A stretch of DNA of 64,000 bases. Origin: Akanthomyces muscarius (taxonomy: Eukaryota; Ascomycota; Sordariomycetes; Hypocreales; Cordycipitaceae). The DNA lies in the NCBI RefSeq assembly GCF_028009165.1, contig NC_079242.1, positions 3,720,001-3,784,000 on the forward strand, read 5' to 3'. The translations under genes were made by a program, and so were the position numbers. Below, piece after piece: positions 33,672-44,123 of this stretch. Below the pieces are notes generated by a model. It saw nothing but the letters and a program-made list of their open reading frames with translations. It did not search any database and was not told the origin of the DNA. How positions within the stretch are numbered: position 1 is the stretch's first letter; each line of letters opens with the position of its first letter.

Positions 33672-35696
33672 TGTCTGCGATGTTATACTGAGCAGCGTCG
33701 ATGAAGAGCGGTCGAAGGCGAAAAATGTTTGTATTTTCCTTTTTTTTTTGGCAATTGTAGCGAGGATATTGCCAAGTACGCGACCTCAGGATAGGACAAA
33801 AGCTCTACCGAAGAAGAGGTAGTAAGAGTACTTGTATAGCTGATCGGAGCCCCGAAACCCTCTTGCGGGTTCCAGAAACTGACGCTGCAGATGAGAGCTT
33901 TTTTGCCAATTTAGAGAACAGAAGGGAACTATAAATTTTCAACAAGGAACAGGAATCAAAAACTGTTATAGAATCCGGCGCCCTGAGGAGCCCCCCACTA
34001 AAGATCCCCGTCTTGTGTGGGAGCTTCCCCTCCTTCAAGTAGTCTCCGAAGCTCTGCAATATCAGGGAAATGTAGAAGCGGAAATAAACGATTTATCCCT
34101 CGGAGTCCGGAGGGGCTTCGGTATGAATGTACTGTGTTTCTCGGCCAAGGCCGCCGGTAATGGCCACAAGGGTCAACAAGCTCAACGAAAGAGACGAACC
34201 AAGTTGGTTGAAGGCAGCGGATGCTGGGACCTTATAATCAGCACATGCTATAACCGAGAGACAAGGCTATGTGGAGGCTGTAGAATTTGTGACTGATCAA
34301 CTGATTGATAAAACCCTAGTTGCCTAGCTGTGCGCTAGTCTGCCCATCTGATAAGTTTAAAGACTAGTTAGTGGATCAACTAAAGGTGTTTCTAAAATAC
34401 TGGTATAGGCAGATGGCAGTGCTCCATTTGCCAATGGTGTCCAATAGGTCGGTGGAAAAGCCTCGACTGGGGCTTTTATTTACGTAAGCGACTAGCTATT
34501 TTGATAGTATTCCTATCACTATGGCTACTGCTATTTCCAATGGCTGGACGCCGCTTAGGTCGCCCTATCGAACGGCCAGCATACGAGTTGAGCTACCTCT
34601 CCCTCAAAAGTATGGATGGTCGGTCGATGTAGGGTGTCGTCGGCCAACATTAGATGCCCCTGCCACCGGCGCTCCTCATACAACTTCAGATAAACTGCCA
34701 TCAAGCAGATTACTAGCTCCAAGGCACCCGCGCACATTTAAGTTCCTTCGCCGTCCGTCGTTATTAGCGGGCCATAGGACTGCAAAAATAGCCATTTTTG
34801 TAGTGATAAGTAGGAGAAACAGTCATCTGCGCTGCACATGCCTGAGGACAGTGGTTCGGTGGCTAATCATTTGCCATTCACAGCAAACTGACAAAAAAGG
34901 AAGAAGAAGAAAAAGAAAGAAAACAAGAGAAGAAGAAAGAAAGTGTTACGCTTGGGTACTTGTTTGCTTCGTGGAGCGGCACTGCTATGCAGCTACCACC
35001 GAGCACTAGCCAACTGGCCATGATGCTTAAAAGACGGCTATTTTTGTACTTGAAACTGGTTGCAGGGTGAGCCGGTGACCGGTCAGTCCTATATTAAAGT
35101 CAAAAATGGTTTTCCATTGCCACGACTAACTCCCGTTTCCTCGGAACCAACGACTGGCTGCCCTGCGCGGCACGGGCCACATGGCTCTTGGAAGCTTTCT
35201 AGGAACAATGCTCTTTGCTCCATCACTGTTTGAGCTGAATAGTCTCAGCGTAATACTTCAAGTCGTGCACTGGCTTGTACTGGCTTCGGCATGTTTGCAC
35301 AGAGCGTGAACGAGTCCCCGCTGGTCCACTGAGTCGAGCGAGCACAGAGCTGCTGGGCTATGGTCGTAGGCTGCTCACCAAAGCCAATATTATGTCGTGA
35401 ATCGATGTTTACACAAGTTTTCTCGTATTTTGAATCCAGTACTGGAGCACACTGTCGTCCAAAGATGGGATTTCGGAACACATGTGTCCCTTCCGGGCCG
35501 CTTTGTGCCACGTTCGTGGTGCGGCTTGTCACGGCAACTGCAGTGACGAGGACCAAAGCGCTTCTTTGACAAATCTGCAGACTTCTTTCCAGAGTACTTA
35601 AAGAGGGCTTTTCTCGCTCTTTTGAAACATCGAGAGAGGAAAAGTATCAAACAAGCAACATCATTCCAAGCAACATCATCCTCAGCATCTTTCATC
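33672..35696. other. 2-kb intergenic region between divergent genes
   Basis: Shared upstream region of the siderophore transporter (minus) and the kinase-fold gene (plus). A T-run lies at about 33740. Open frames (for example about 34521-34950 plus) end in purine-rich low complexity (about 34893-34945) and are not protein-like. No other gene recognised. Confidence 0.45.
34346..34354 (+). promoter_or_regulatory. candidate iron-GATA (SreA/SRE/Urbs1-type) operator
   Basis: ATCTGATAA matches exactly the ATC(A/T)GATAA consensus bound by the fungal siderophore repressor GATA factors. It lies 675 bp upstream of the ATG of the siderophore transporter. A half-similar TGATTGATAA lies at about 34301-34310. 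A 9-base match with one degenerate position is expected by chance about once per 65 kb on both strands, so context carries the weight. Confidence 0.5.
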
Positions 35697-37218
35697 ATGT
35701 CCGTTCCACCGTCACCAGGCCATCCCCATGATGACAACCGCGTGGAGCAACGCAACGAAGACTTCTGTAGTAGTGTTGATGTCGACCTGGTGAAAAAACT
35801 GGCCGCTCGTCACAATGGTGACAAGCTCTGCCGCATATCGGCTGCCGCAGAAAGTGGCTATACATTCACCTGCTACAAGGTCACATTTCCCGATGATGGC
35901 AAGGAGTGGGTGGTTCGTATCGCCATTCCGTCACCGCTCGAAGACGAGTGGGATATGGTCCGGACTGAGGTTGCGACTACGAGGTATGTGGATCTCCTAG
36001 ACTGTGTTGCGATTCTTCCCCTTTGGCTGACACAGTTGAACTAGACATCTTCAGCGCCTGACCAAGATCCCCGTTCCCGCGGTCCACGCTTACGGAACTA
36101 ACGAGCGCCTGACCACGGATCAGTTGAAAACGCAGTCGTGGATCATCTCTGACAGGCTCCCTGGCAAGCCTATCAAGGGTGATCATTTAAAACTCATGAC
36201 TCGAGAGAAGCGCTTGCGACTATTCTCGCAGCTCGGGGACGTGCTTGCGCAGCTGCAGGAGCTAACGTTTCCCAACACGGGCTCTCTGTATCCAGATGAT
36301 TCGGACGATATGAAGGCCAAGATTGGCCCTTCCCTCTGCCGCCAGGATCGGGTCCTTGGAGGACTAGATGGGGTTGCTCGGACTCGCCCAACCTTCATCA
36401 CCGCCTGGGACTCGATCGAGCATCATCTCAGGATGACGAGGGGCATGCCTGACATGAGACTTATCAGACGCGTTAACGATATCAAAGATGTGATTTCTCG
36501 TCAGGTTGTGGCATTGGACGCTGTGAACCGCCACGTACGAGACGAGAACCACTCCTTCTGGAGGGAGGACGCCGGCTTCACGCTGAGTCACCCCTGCATG
36601 ATTGGCGAACGCATCTTTGTCGATGACGATGGCAATATACAAGGCATCGTTCAATGGGCCTGTTCGGAGATTTTGCCTCGCCAACTCTGCCACCCGCCGG
36701 ATTTGGTCATGGGCACTTACTCCACTGCAAGCGATCGCAAGCACAACCCCGTCTGGGCAGAGTTCCTCGAGGCCATTACCCCGGACCACTCGTACCACAA
36801 GCACCTACGATACTACTTGGACAATAAGAAGCACATGGGCTTTGCTTCCATGCTGCGCTCCCCTAGCTATGTGGACTTTTTGTATTTCTGGGACAAGCTG
36901 TACTACACGCAGCACAAGCAGCCCCCGCCCGAGATGCTCGCCGAGTTCTTCAGCAAGCCGGAGAACCAAGCCGAGCTGGACAGGCGGCTGGCGGACCAAA
37001 AGCAGCATTCGGACGACGTTATTGTCAGACAGGGCGCCGCGATGGAGCCGAAGCTGGTGGAGATCCGAGACTGGTTCATAAAGGTCCATGAATTGGTCAT
37101 CCTTGCTTCGAAATCGGGGAATTACATCTCTGAGCCCTTTTCGTCCACGCCTGTCTTGTATGCCAACTCTGGCAGCTCCCCCGCGCCGTCTCGACTCTCT
37201 GGTAAGTCTGGCGACTAA
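35697..37218 (+). CDS. aminoglycoside-phosphotransferase-fold protein lacking catalytic residues
   Basis: Exons 35697-35983 and 36045-37218 (intron GTATGT, GGCTGAC branch, CTAG) give 486 residues. The start is the ATG at 35697; the upstream frame opens only with TTG. Overall layout follows the fungal APH-like kinase family: an N-lobe (about 20-115) with TCYKVTFPDDGKEWVVRIAIP, a hinge with SWIISDRLPGKPI, and a C-lobe. The catalytic loop, normally HxDxxxxN, reads H278-P-C-M-I-G-E-R285, so Asp becomes Cys and Asn becomes Arg. The metal-binding Asp of the following IVDW motif is Gln299 (IVQWA). The rest of the loop (FVDDDGNIQGIV) is conserved, so the protein is probably a folded pseudokinase rather than a decayed gene. 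Substrate and partner unknown. Confidence 0.85.
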
Positions 37219-37567
37219 CCATGCCCGACATTTAGTTACGCATGGTCCGAATGAAGACGAAAATTGTCTCTTCAGAAGTTTTCTCAAACAGCAAACTACT
37301 TTTACAAACGGTTCCTTATCTCCGCTAAAACTCTTGTGGTTTCTACCATGTGCGACTCTCCTTTGCCTGAACGACTCTGCCATGTCTGACGGCTCCTCTG
37401 TAGTTGAACTGTGTATAGTCATGCCAACTTTGTCCTCTTTTTTCCTCTCTGGTCCAGAGGCAAAACGACATGGTTATACACAATTAGAGCTAACGGGAGG
37501 TGTCAGGCACGACAGCGTCTATCATTTTTTTCTGCCTCTCCCTTTTCACTGGACTGACTCCTGCTAG
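37219..37567. other. intergenic region, no gene seen
   Basis: 3' flank shared by the kinase-fold gene and the converging small coiled-coil frame. Nothing else recognised. Confidence 0.4.
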
Positions 37568-37867
37568 TCACGCCTGATTTCTTGACCCGAGGGACAGGTT
37601 CATATGCTCCCGCTCCGCCGCCGTCTTTCTGCTCTGCAGGCCCGCGATTCTGCTCCGCATGTGATTGAGCGCGACCGAGTGGTTGTTGACCGCCGCCGAC
37701 ACGATAGGGTCTGGAAACTGGCCGCGCCTGGTGTACTGTTGCAGCCTGGTCAGAGCCCTGTCGAGCTGCGCGGCCGTGTCTCGCTCGTGGCGTCGCCATT
37801 GCTCCAGGTCTTGCTGTATCTTCGCGATCTCGGCGCTGAGCGCCGCCATACGAGTGTGCTCTGACAT
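37568..37867 (-). CDS. small coiled-coil protein, unrecognised
   Basis: An ATG-initiated frame of 99 residues on the minus strand. It is almost entirely helical: heptad-like Leu/Ile/Ala spacing with many Arg, Glu and Gln (for example SAEIAKIQQDLEQWRRHERD and MRSRIAGLQSRKTAAEREH). There is a short break at RRGQFPDPIVSAA (about 48-60) that would make a two-helix hairpin. No signal peptide or membrane segment. I do not recognise the family. Support is composition and a clean start-stop frame; it could still be chance. Confidence 0.5.
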   Translation of the reverse strand: MSEHTRMAALSAEIAKIQQDLEQWRRHERDTAAQLDRALTRLQQYTRRGQFPDPIVSAAVNNHSVALNHMRSRIAGLQSRKTAAEREHMNLSLGSRNQA

Positions 37868-38937
37868 GATGTTGTCGCTTTGGGAGATGCTAACACAGGT
37901 TTTAGCAGGGGTGGTTTGCAGGTTATATGTTAGGCTGCATGAGAATAGAGACTTGGTTCTACTTTTGTGTCTTTGCTTCGTGAAGAGGTAGATTTGTACA
38001 AGTGATATCAGGTGCGATGGTACTTCTTTTCGTCAGCTTGCTCCGAGTTCTTCCATCGTCTCAAGATAGTCCATCCGTCGTGTACTTATACTCTGCCTTG
38101 GAACTAGGGCCTGATGCTGTGCAACTCGACCATGAAAATTCTTCGTGGTGGTATTCCTGTGAGTTGAGCCAACAGCACCAGAATTCTCTCCAATTAGGCG
38201 ACTTCTTTGCTGTCGAAGTGTCTCCCTGCCACGCAAAAGAAAGAAAGGCGGCCACAAACTACAGCGCGTTGTCGGGCTGAGTGGCCGGGGCCGCAATCGC
38301 CTTACCGTGTACTGGCTAGCGACAGTTGGCGAAATTTTCAAGTTTCAATAAACAGGCATGAGGCTGAAACGCATCACATGTCGTGACACATTTCTCGCCT
38401 TTGTCAAGGTCGTTGGGCAGGCCTGCAGCCGTTTTTTAATGCATGCATCAAGGATACACGAAATCGGTCGGGTGCATAGGCCGAGCAATGACTCGACGGT
38501 ATTGGGCAGTTAGGGTTTTTGACGAGTGCGTATAGTTGTCGTCAGACAACTTCAACACAAATGGGGCAAAGTGAGTCAGACAAGAAAAAGAAGATTTGGA
38601 AATGTAGAAGGTGATGAGAGTTGGAGAGTTGGTGGTTCGCGGTCAACTCACTGTTATATACCGACATTATGGCAGTGCCGTCTTGTCAGGATACTATGCT
38701 ACTATTAAACTTTAACTTGATTTATGCTTTGGTGGCTTAGTTTCTTCCAACTCATTATCGTAATATTTAGAATTTTTATATAATTGTATTCACTTCATCT
38801 AGTTTCCTTGGGACAGCGCACAAAGGCGGCGCCCCACCCACTGTTAGGCGGCGCCCCTAAAGGTTGTCTCTGCACAGAGAAAATTCAAGGTGAAATCCCT
38901 TCTCCCGTCACCCATTTCAGTCCAAGCACCACCAACA
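37868..38937. other. intergenic region, no gene seen
   Basis: Upstream of QTRT2. An AT-rich patch lies at about 38700-38790 and a short imperfect direct repeat GGCGGCGCCCC occurs at about 38825-38855. No further coding signal. Confidence 0.4.
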
Positions 38938-40337
38938 ATGACCTCTGCAGATGGCAGCCGAATGGAGGGCGTAGAAATGGCTGCCGCACGCACACTGTTC
39001 ACCTCGGCCGCCGTCGAGGGCACCGCCGCCCGCCTTGGCCGTCTCGCCCTGCCTGGGCGCGCCGCCTTTGACACGCCCAACTACACGTCCGTCGCCAGCC
39101 GCGGCGCCGTGCCGCATCTGACCCCGGACAATATGACGAAATATGTCTCGCCGGGACCTGTATACATGGCTCTGGAAGACTGCAAGTTCCATCCGCTCTG
39201 CCCATCAGTCGGCCAAGCCCATAGCTAACGCGGCGCAACGCAGTCATTGAAAAGAAGCAGCCTCCGCTGTACAAGACACCCGTGACGCGGGAAAACAGGC
39301 TGCACAGCTTCACGGGTCTGCCCCTAGATAGCACCACCATTCTCGCCGCCCGGCGCAGCCAGACCGTCACCACGCCCACGGGCAACACGGCCAAGTCGGT
39401 CACGCTCTTCACCTCGACCGGCTTCCGCAGCCTCAGCATCCCAGAGTACGTCGAGGCCGCCGCGCTGCTCCGGCCGGACATTGTCGTGCCCCTCGCCGAC
39501 CTCCTGCACATCAGCGCCACGCCGCCGTCCAAGAAGCTGGTCCGCATGGTCGACAGGACGGAGGAGTGGGTGGGCCAGTTCCTGACGGCCACGGAGCCGA
39601 CGGACGGCGGCGCGAGGCCGAGCGCAGTGTTTGCGCCGGTCCTGGCCGTGGAATACCCGCTGCAGTGGGCGTACCTCCAGCACCTCGCGGAGGATGTGCG
39701 CGGGTCGCTCTCTGGTCTGGCCATATACGACACACAGCTCCTGGCAGACATTATACCAAACTACGAGCCGCTTCGCGAACTGCCGCGTTTGTCCCTGGAT
39801 CCCCCGAAGACGCCGCAGCAAGTGCTGAAGCAAATCGCGCTCGGTATAGACGTCTGCGTCTTGCCATTCATCAACGCCGTCTCCGACTCTGGCGTCGCCT
39901 TTACCTTTACCTTTCCTCCTCCGTCCTCCGCCGACACCCCGCAGCCCCTGGGCGTCGACATGTGGTCCGAGGAGCACGCGGCCGCTCTGCAGCCGCTCAG
40001 CGCGGGCTGCCAGTGCTACACCTGCACGACGCACCACCGCGCCTACCTGCGGCATCTGCTCAACGCAAAGGAGATGCTGGGCTGGAGCCTTCTGCAGGTC
40101 CACAACCACCACGCGATGGACGCCTTCTTCGAGGGCGTCCGCGCGGCGCTGCGGGACGGCACGTTTGCCGCGGCGGCGGAGCGGTTCGTGGCGCTGTACG
40201 CGGTGGAGTTTCCGGAGGGGACGGGCGAGAGGCCAAGGGCGAGGGGGTATCACTTCAAGAGCGAGCACGGCCAGGAAAAGATTAACAAGACGACATGGGT
40301 CGATGTCGAGGCTACGCTGGCCAAAACGGAAGCATAA
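38938..40337 (+). CDS. QTRT2: queuine tRNA-ribosyltransferase accessory subunit 2 (QTRT2)
   Basis: Non-catalytic partner of QTRT1 in the eukaryotic tRNA-guanine transglycosylase, which exchanges the wobble guanine of GUN-anticodon tRNAs for queuine; typically at the outer mitochondrial membrane or in the cytosol. Exons 38938-39181 and 39244-40337 give 445 residues. The intron uses a GC donor (GCAAGT...AACGCAG) with an AGCTAACG branch; splicing there restores ALEDFIEKKQPPLYKTPV. The structural zinc site fits the family exactly: Cys337, Cys339, Cys342 and His368 (C-x-C-x2-C-x25-H). The TGT barrel is recognisable from VPHLTPDN through DIVVPLADLL. QTRT1 is not in this window. Converges with the HET gene, 240 bp apart. 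Confidence 0.92.
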
Positions 40338-40577
40338 ATGCAGCATGGATGGTGGAGTTTTGGTGAAAATTTGGTATTGCTAATTTTGTACATTATTCAA
40401 TAAATTTGAGGATCAACTCTATCGGAAAGCCCTCTTAGTCACCAGTAATTACCAGTGGCTCATGATCTAAATTATAGTGTTCCAAATGTATATGAATTGG
40501 TCAGTAAATCATGCATGTATTTATCTTCTACAATGTGCTTTGTCTTATCTACAAGGCAGGCTCCAATAAAGTTCTGT

Positions 40578-42812
40578 TCATATAATCATAAATAGGCCGT
40601 CTTTCGTTTCCTCACAAGCAAGCTTGTCAAACTCGTTGATCCAGCACTCTCCCAGTAAATGGCCCCAAATAAAGCGCTCCGACCCATTCAAATGCGGCAA
40701 TTTCCCTGCAGCGAGTTCTTTCCAGTAGTCTTTTGATTCGTAGAGCTGTTTTGCCTTTCCGTCGTCCACACACGAGCGAAGGAGGAAGGGAACCTTGGCA
40801 CCGGGAAAGTACACCACAACGTCGCCGGGCTCCGCCGTCTCGGGGAGGAGAACACATCGCGCCTTGGTGTCCGCGGCATCTTCTTTCGCAAAAAGACCAA
40901 TCAGCCGCGCGTCGATGATGGAGCTCCGGTCGCGGACAATGGACTCGACGGGCCACGACGTGTCCGACCACTCGACCGTCTTGCGCCCGCGCGCGACGAG
41001 GTGCTCCTCGATCGACCCTGGTTTCGGCGGGCATGTCTGCAGATCCACAAACGCCTTGAGCTTCCTTGATCTTCGGAGGCGCCTGCCGCGTCGATGAGCG
41101 CCGGGGGGGCGGTCTAGCAGCCCGCTCACGGACATGTCCAGGTGGCGGGCGCGCCGGCGCGAAGGAGAACCAGGGTCAACCTGAGAGGCGCTGGGAGGAT
41201 GGCTGAAGTATCCTACGCGAGCATTGAGAAGTATCTCCCATCTTGCCAGGATGTACGCCTCTAAGGGATACTGACGGCTGTATTTGGACTTGAGCCACCG
41301 CTTCCGCAGCTCGTCGAAATGCATCTCGTCTTTGCCCTGCAGGTAGGCCGGCTTCACGGTGCGGCCCACCACCCCGAGCACCCGGCCGTGCACGGCGAGC
41401 ACATCAGCCGGCAGCCAACTCCGGAAAGCTGTTATCCTCTCACCACGTAGATCTGCACTGCGCTGCACCCCTGTTAGCTCTAGGCTCTGCGTCGCCATCG
41501 TTGTCGCCGCCGCCACAACTTCAATGATGGCCCGAGGCTCATGGTCCCTCAAGTGCGTCTGCGTCCAGTTGGCGACCCACGACGGTACACTGTGCGGCCC
41601 GCTCGTCCTCTTGATGGATTCTCCGGAGTCGGGATGTTGGTGCGACCAGATGTTGGCTACTCGTGATGCTATCCACGGCTTTTCCCCACGTGATGGTTTG
41701 TGACCGAGGTAGCTGAGGGCCGTGTAATCGTTCCTCGTCATCATGATATCCCGCGCAAAGGCCGTGTAGACTACCGCCACGCTTTTGCCGTAGTCGATGG
41801 TGCCGAGGCCCACCCAATCGAAGCCGCTGCTGAGGCCTAGCAGGGCAAAGATTTTGTCGCGAGGATCTGTAGCCTCGAGTCCTCGCGCGCGCACCATCAT
41901 GTCGAGAATATCCGTGCTTGTGCTCTTCTTCTCGCCCAGGGTAAGCTGCCCGTACCAATTTGGAAGGTTGTGCTCCTGGTGGTGCAACACCTGGAAGGCC
42001 ACGCGGGCCTCCCATATCCGGCTCACCGACTCAAACAGGTACTGCTGTCGAAGGCTCTCGCCGTAGAGGTCGTGCTTGCGGGCCTGCAGCACCGTTGCCT
42101 TGACAAAGTCGTCCCATGGGATGCGGCGGTGACCACACTGGATCGAGACGGTCTTGGAGACGACGGCTTCCTGGAAGACCCAAACACGCGTGAACCAGTC
42201 CCGGCACAGCACATCGTGGCAGACGTCGTGAAGATCCCCGCGGAACTCGGTCGACCTCTCGAGCATCGCGGGGCGTGAACTGTCCCTCTCCCCGTCGTCG
42301 TTAAGCGCCCACGAGCTATGGCGCTCCAGAAAGTTCCAGGCTGAAAGCGAAACGTTGCCGCCCAAGTCGCCCAGGTGCACGATAGTCTCCTCGGCGGAGC
42401 GGAAAATGCTGCGCATGAGACTGACCTGGTGATTTCTCTCCGCGACATTGCTCTGATCGATGCACAGCGCGTCTACCCACAGAATGACGGATCGGTCGCG
42501 GCGCCGCAGGTGGCGGAGAGCTGAATCGAGGTTGAGCCCAATCACAACAAGCTTACCGTCGCAGTAGACTTCGTGACTGCTGATTTGGGCACCCCAGACA
42601 TAGGAGACCGCCGTGTATGCTGGGCGGTCCGGCCCGGAGATGGGGTAGCACGTAATCTCGCATATTAATTGCTCGTTGAAGGAATCGGCTGCAAGGAGGG
42701 AAAGCAACCTAATCTGGCCGGCTTCGATGGGCTCATACTCATATGAGTCGGGTCCACTAGTGTATGACGAGTATGGTGGTGGCTGCTCTGGTATGGGCTG
42801 GGACTCCTGCAT
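40578..42812 (-). CDS. HET-domain (heterokaryon incompatibility) protein
   Basis: Single-exon gene of 744 residues. The N-terminal HET domain carries its hallmark blocks YTAVSYVWG (66-74), LWVDALCIDQ (111-120) followed by NVAERNHQVSLM, and CRDWFTRVWVFQEAV. HET domains are TIR-like modules that trigger programmed cell death when incompatible fungal cells fuse. The C-terminal half (about 420-744) is not recognised and contains a basic low-complexity patch (RRRARHLDM, HRRGRRLRRSRKLK) around 545-600. The ATG at 42812 is used because the frame upstream opens only with a GTG. No partner gene (NLR, SNARE or lipid-transfer type) is adjacent, so its incompatibility role is unproven. Confidence 0.9.
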   Translation of the reverse strand: MQESQPIPEQPPPYSSYTSGPDSYEYEPIEAGQIRLLSLLAADSFNEQLICEITCYPISGPDRPAYTAVSYVWGAQISSHEVYCDGKLVVIGLNLDSALRHLRRRDRSVILWVDALCIDQSNVAERNHQVSLMRSIFRSAEETIVHLGDLGGNVSLSAWNFLERHSSWALNDDGERDSSRPAMLERSTEFRGDLHDVCHDVLCRDWFTRVWVFQEAVVSKTVSIQCGHRRIPWDDFVKATVLQARKHDLYGESLRQQYLFESVSRIWEARVAFQVLHHQEHNLPNWYGQLTLGEKKSTSTDILDMMVRARGLEATDPRDKIFALLGLSSGFDWVGLGTIDYGKSVAVVYTAFARDIMMTRNDYTALSYLGHKPSRGEKPWIASRVANIWSHQHPDSGESIKRTSGPHSVPSWVANWTQTHLRDHEPRAIIEVVAAATTMATQSLELTGVQRSADLRGERITAFRSWLPADVLAVHGRVLGVVGRTVKPAYLQGKDEMHFDELRKRWLKSKYSRQYPLEAYILARWEILLNARVGYFSHPPSASQVDPGSPSRRRARHLDMSVSGLLDRPPGAHRRGRRLRRSRKLKAFVDLQTCPPKPGSIEEHLVARGRKTVEWSDTSWPVESIVRDRSSIIDARLIGLFAKEDAADTKARCVLLPETAEPGDVVVYFPGAKVPFLLRSCVDDGKAKQLYESKDYWKELAAGKLPHLNGSERFIWGHLLGECWINEFDKLACEETKDGLFMII

Positions 42813-44123
42813 CGTGATTGCGGGAAGCTGCACGAGCGACGGAGATGGAAAAGGCTAAGATGGGCTGCGGATCATGAGGATGACTCTTTCTGCTTCCGAA
42901 ATGTTGCTGGTGTGCCCTGCTGACGGTAGATGATCGTGGCAGGGTTTTGGGTGACCTGGCTTATAACAGTTAGCGCACACTTGCAAGGCAGACTTGCCAG
43001 CATCCGCTTTTTACATATCAACATGATATTATTCATTGCTCAAGAAAGCTAGATCTGTTTGCACACGATCGTTCATTTTTGCCAATGTTTCCTGGCAAAA
43101 TTTGGCTCGCGGCTGAGCAGTGGCCGCCATTCGCAACAGAGGCATTTTGCAGCGTCTCGATGGATGTTCCGCTAGGCCCACGACACAGTCTCGGCTTGCC
43201 GATATAAAGATTGGCGATATTTTGCGGCCGCGGAGCGCACATGGGACGAAGATTGACATGTTTGACGGGGTCGTGGTTACGGGTCAGGTCATGATTGAGT
43301 TGTGGCGCAGAGCTAATTACCGGCGCAGAGCCTCCGCGCTCAACGCCGTCACTGTGAGCGGCCAAGTAGGAGACGCGAGGTTCAGGTTTCTGAGAACAGA
43401 GTATTGACAGGCAGTACAGATTAGTAGAAAGACAAATGCATATACCGAGACATGTTGCAGAGACAGCAGGAGCTCTTTTGTTTTATGCCGTCTGGTTGCT
43501 TGCACTGATCCACTCAATGAAAAGAGATTACGGCCAGAGACACGATGTACCGGAATCAGCAGAGAAAAGCAAAGATCGTGTATTGGGTGTGTCCGCGCGC
43601 TGCTGCCCTGGTCTAGGCCGCAAGCGGTGTCTCAGGGAGACGCCATAATTAGAAACGTGAATGGCGCCATGTCTAAGGATCCTAACAACTGTAAGACCTC
43701 GGGGTGGTGAAGATGAGTCAAGCGAACGGTTCGTGATGATGAAGAAAATATCGGGAGAGTCGGTCGAGCAGAGTATCTGAATCATCGGAGCAAGAGTTGT
43801 CGGAGATAATCATCAATACAGATTCCTGGTACGTGGTATCAAACGAGGCTGAGCTGACGCGGACGCCCAGGAGACGAGCCCCGCTGGCCGAGCCTACCAG
43901 TGTAGATGCAGCCAACCAGACGAAGCCCTCTCCCCACACGGCGCTCGGCCGAGCCCAAGCCAAGACGAGCTCGTTGCAGCCCTCGCCATCTGGGCCTGAT
44001 TATTACGATGGACTGCTCGTATTTTCTTCTTTCCACCATTGTTGCATTCGACTCCCTTGCTATTCTCCCCCGTTATATCGTTGCTGACATCGCTTCGCTC
44101 ACCACAACCGCCATGGCCGCATC
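42813..44123. other. divergent intergenic region, no gene seen
   Basis: Promoter region between the HET gene (minus) and the LCCL gene (plus). Several overlapping open frames around 43030-43650 are short and not protein-like. No TATA box is obvious. Confidence 0.4.

Noticed and set aside
34521..35009. 162-codon open frame on the plus strand
   Set aside because: Ends in purine-rich low complexity, has Arg/Thr/Ser-rich composition, and no splice partners or recognisable motifs.
39324..40346. 340-codon antisense frame in QTRT2
   Set aside because: Arg/Gly/Leu-rich shadow; the sense frame carries the exact zinc-site spacing.
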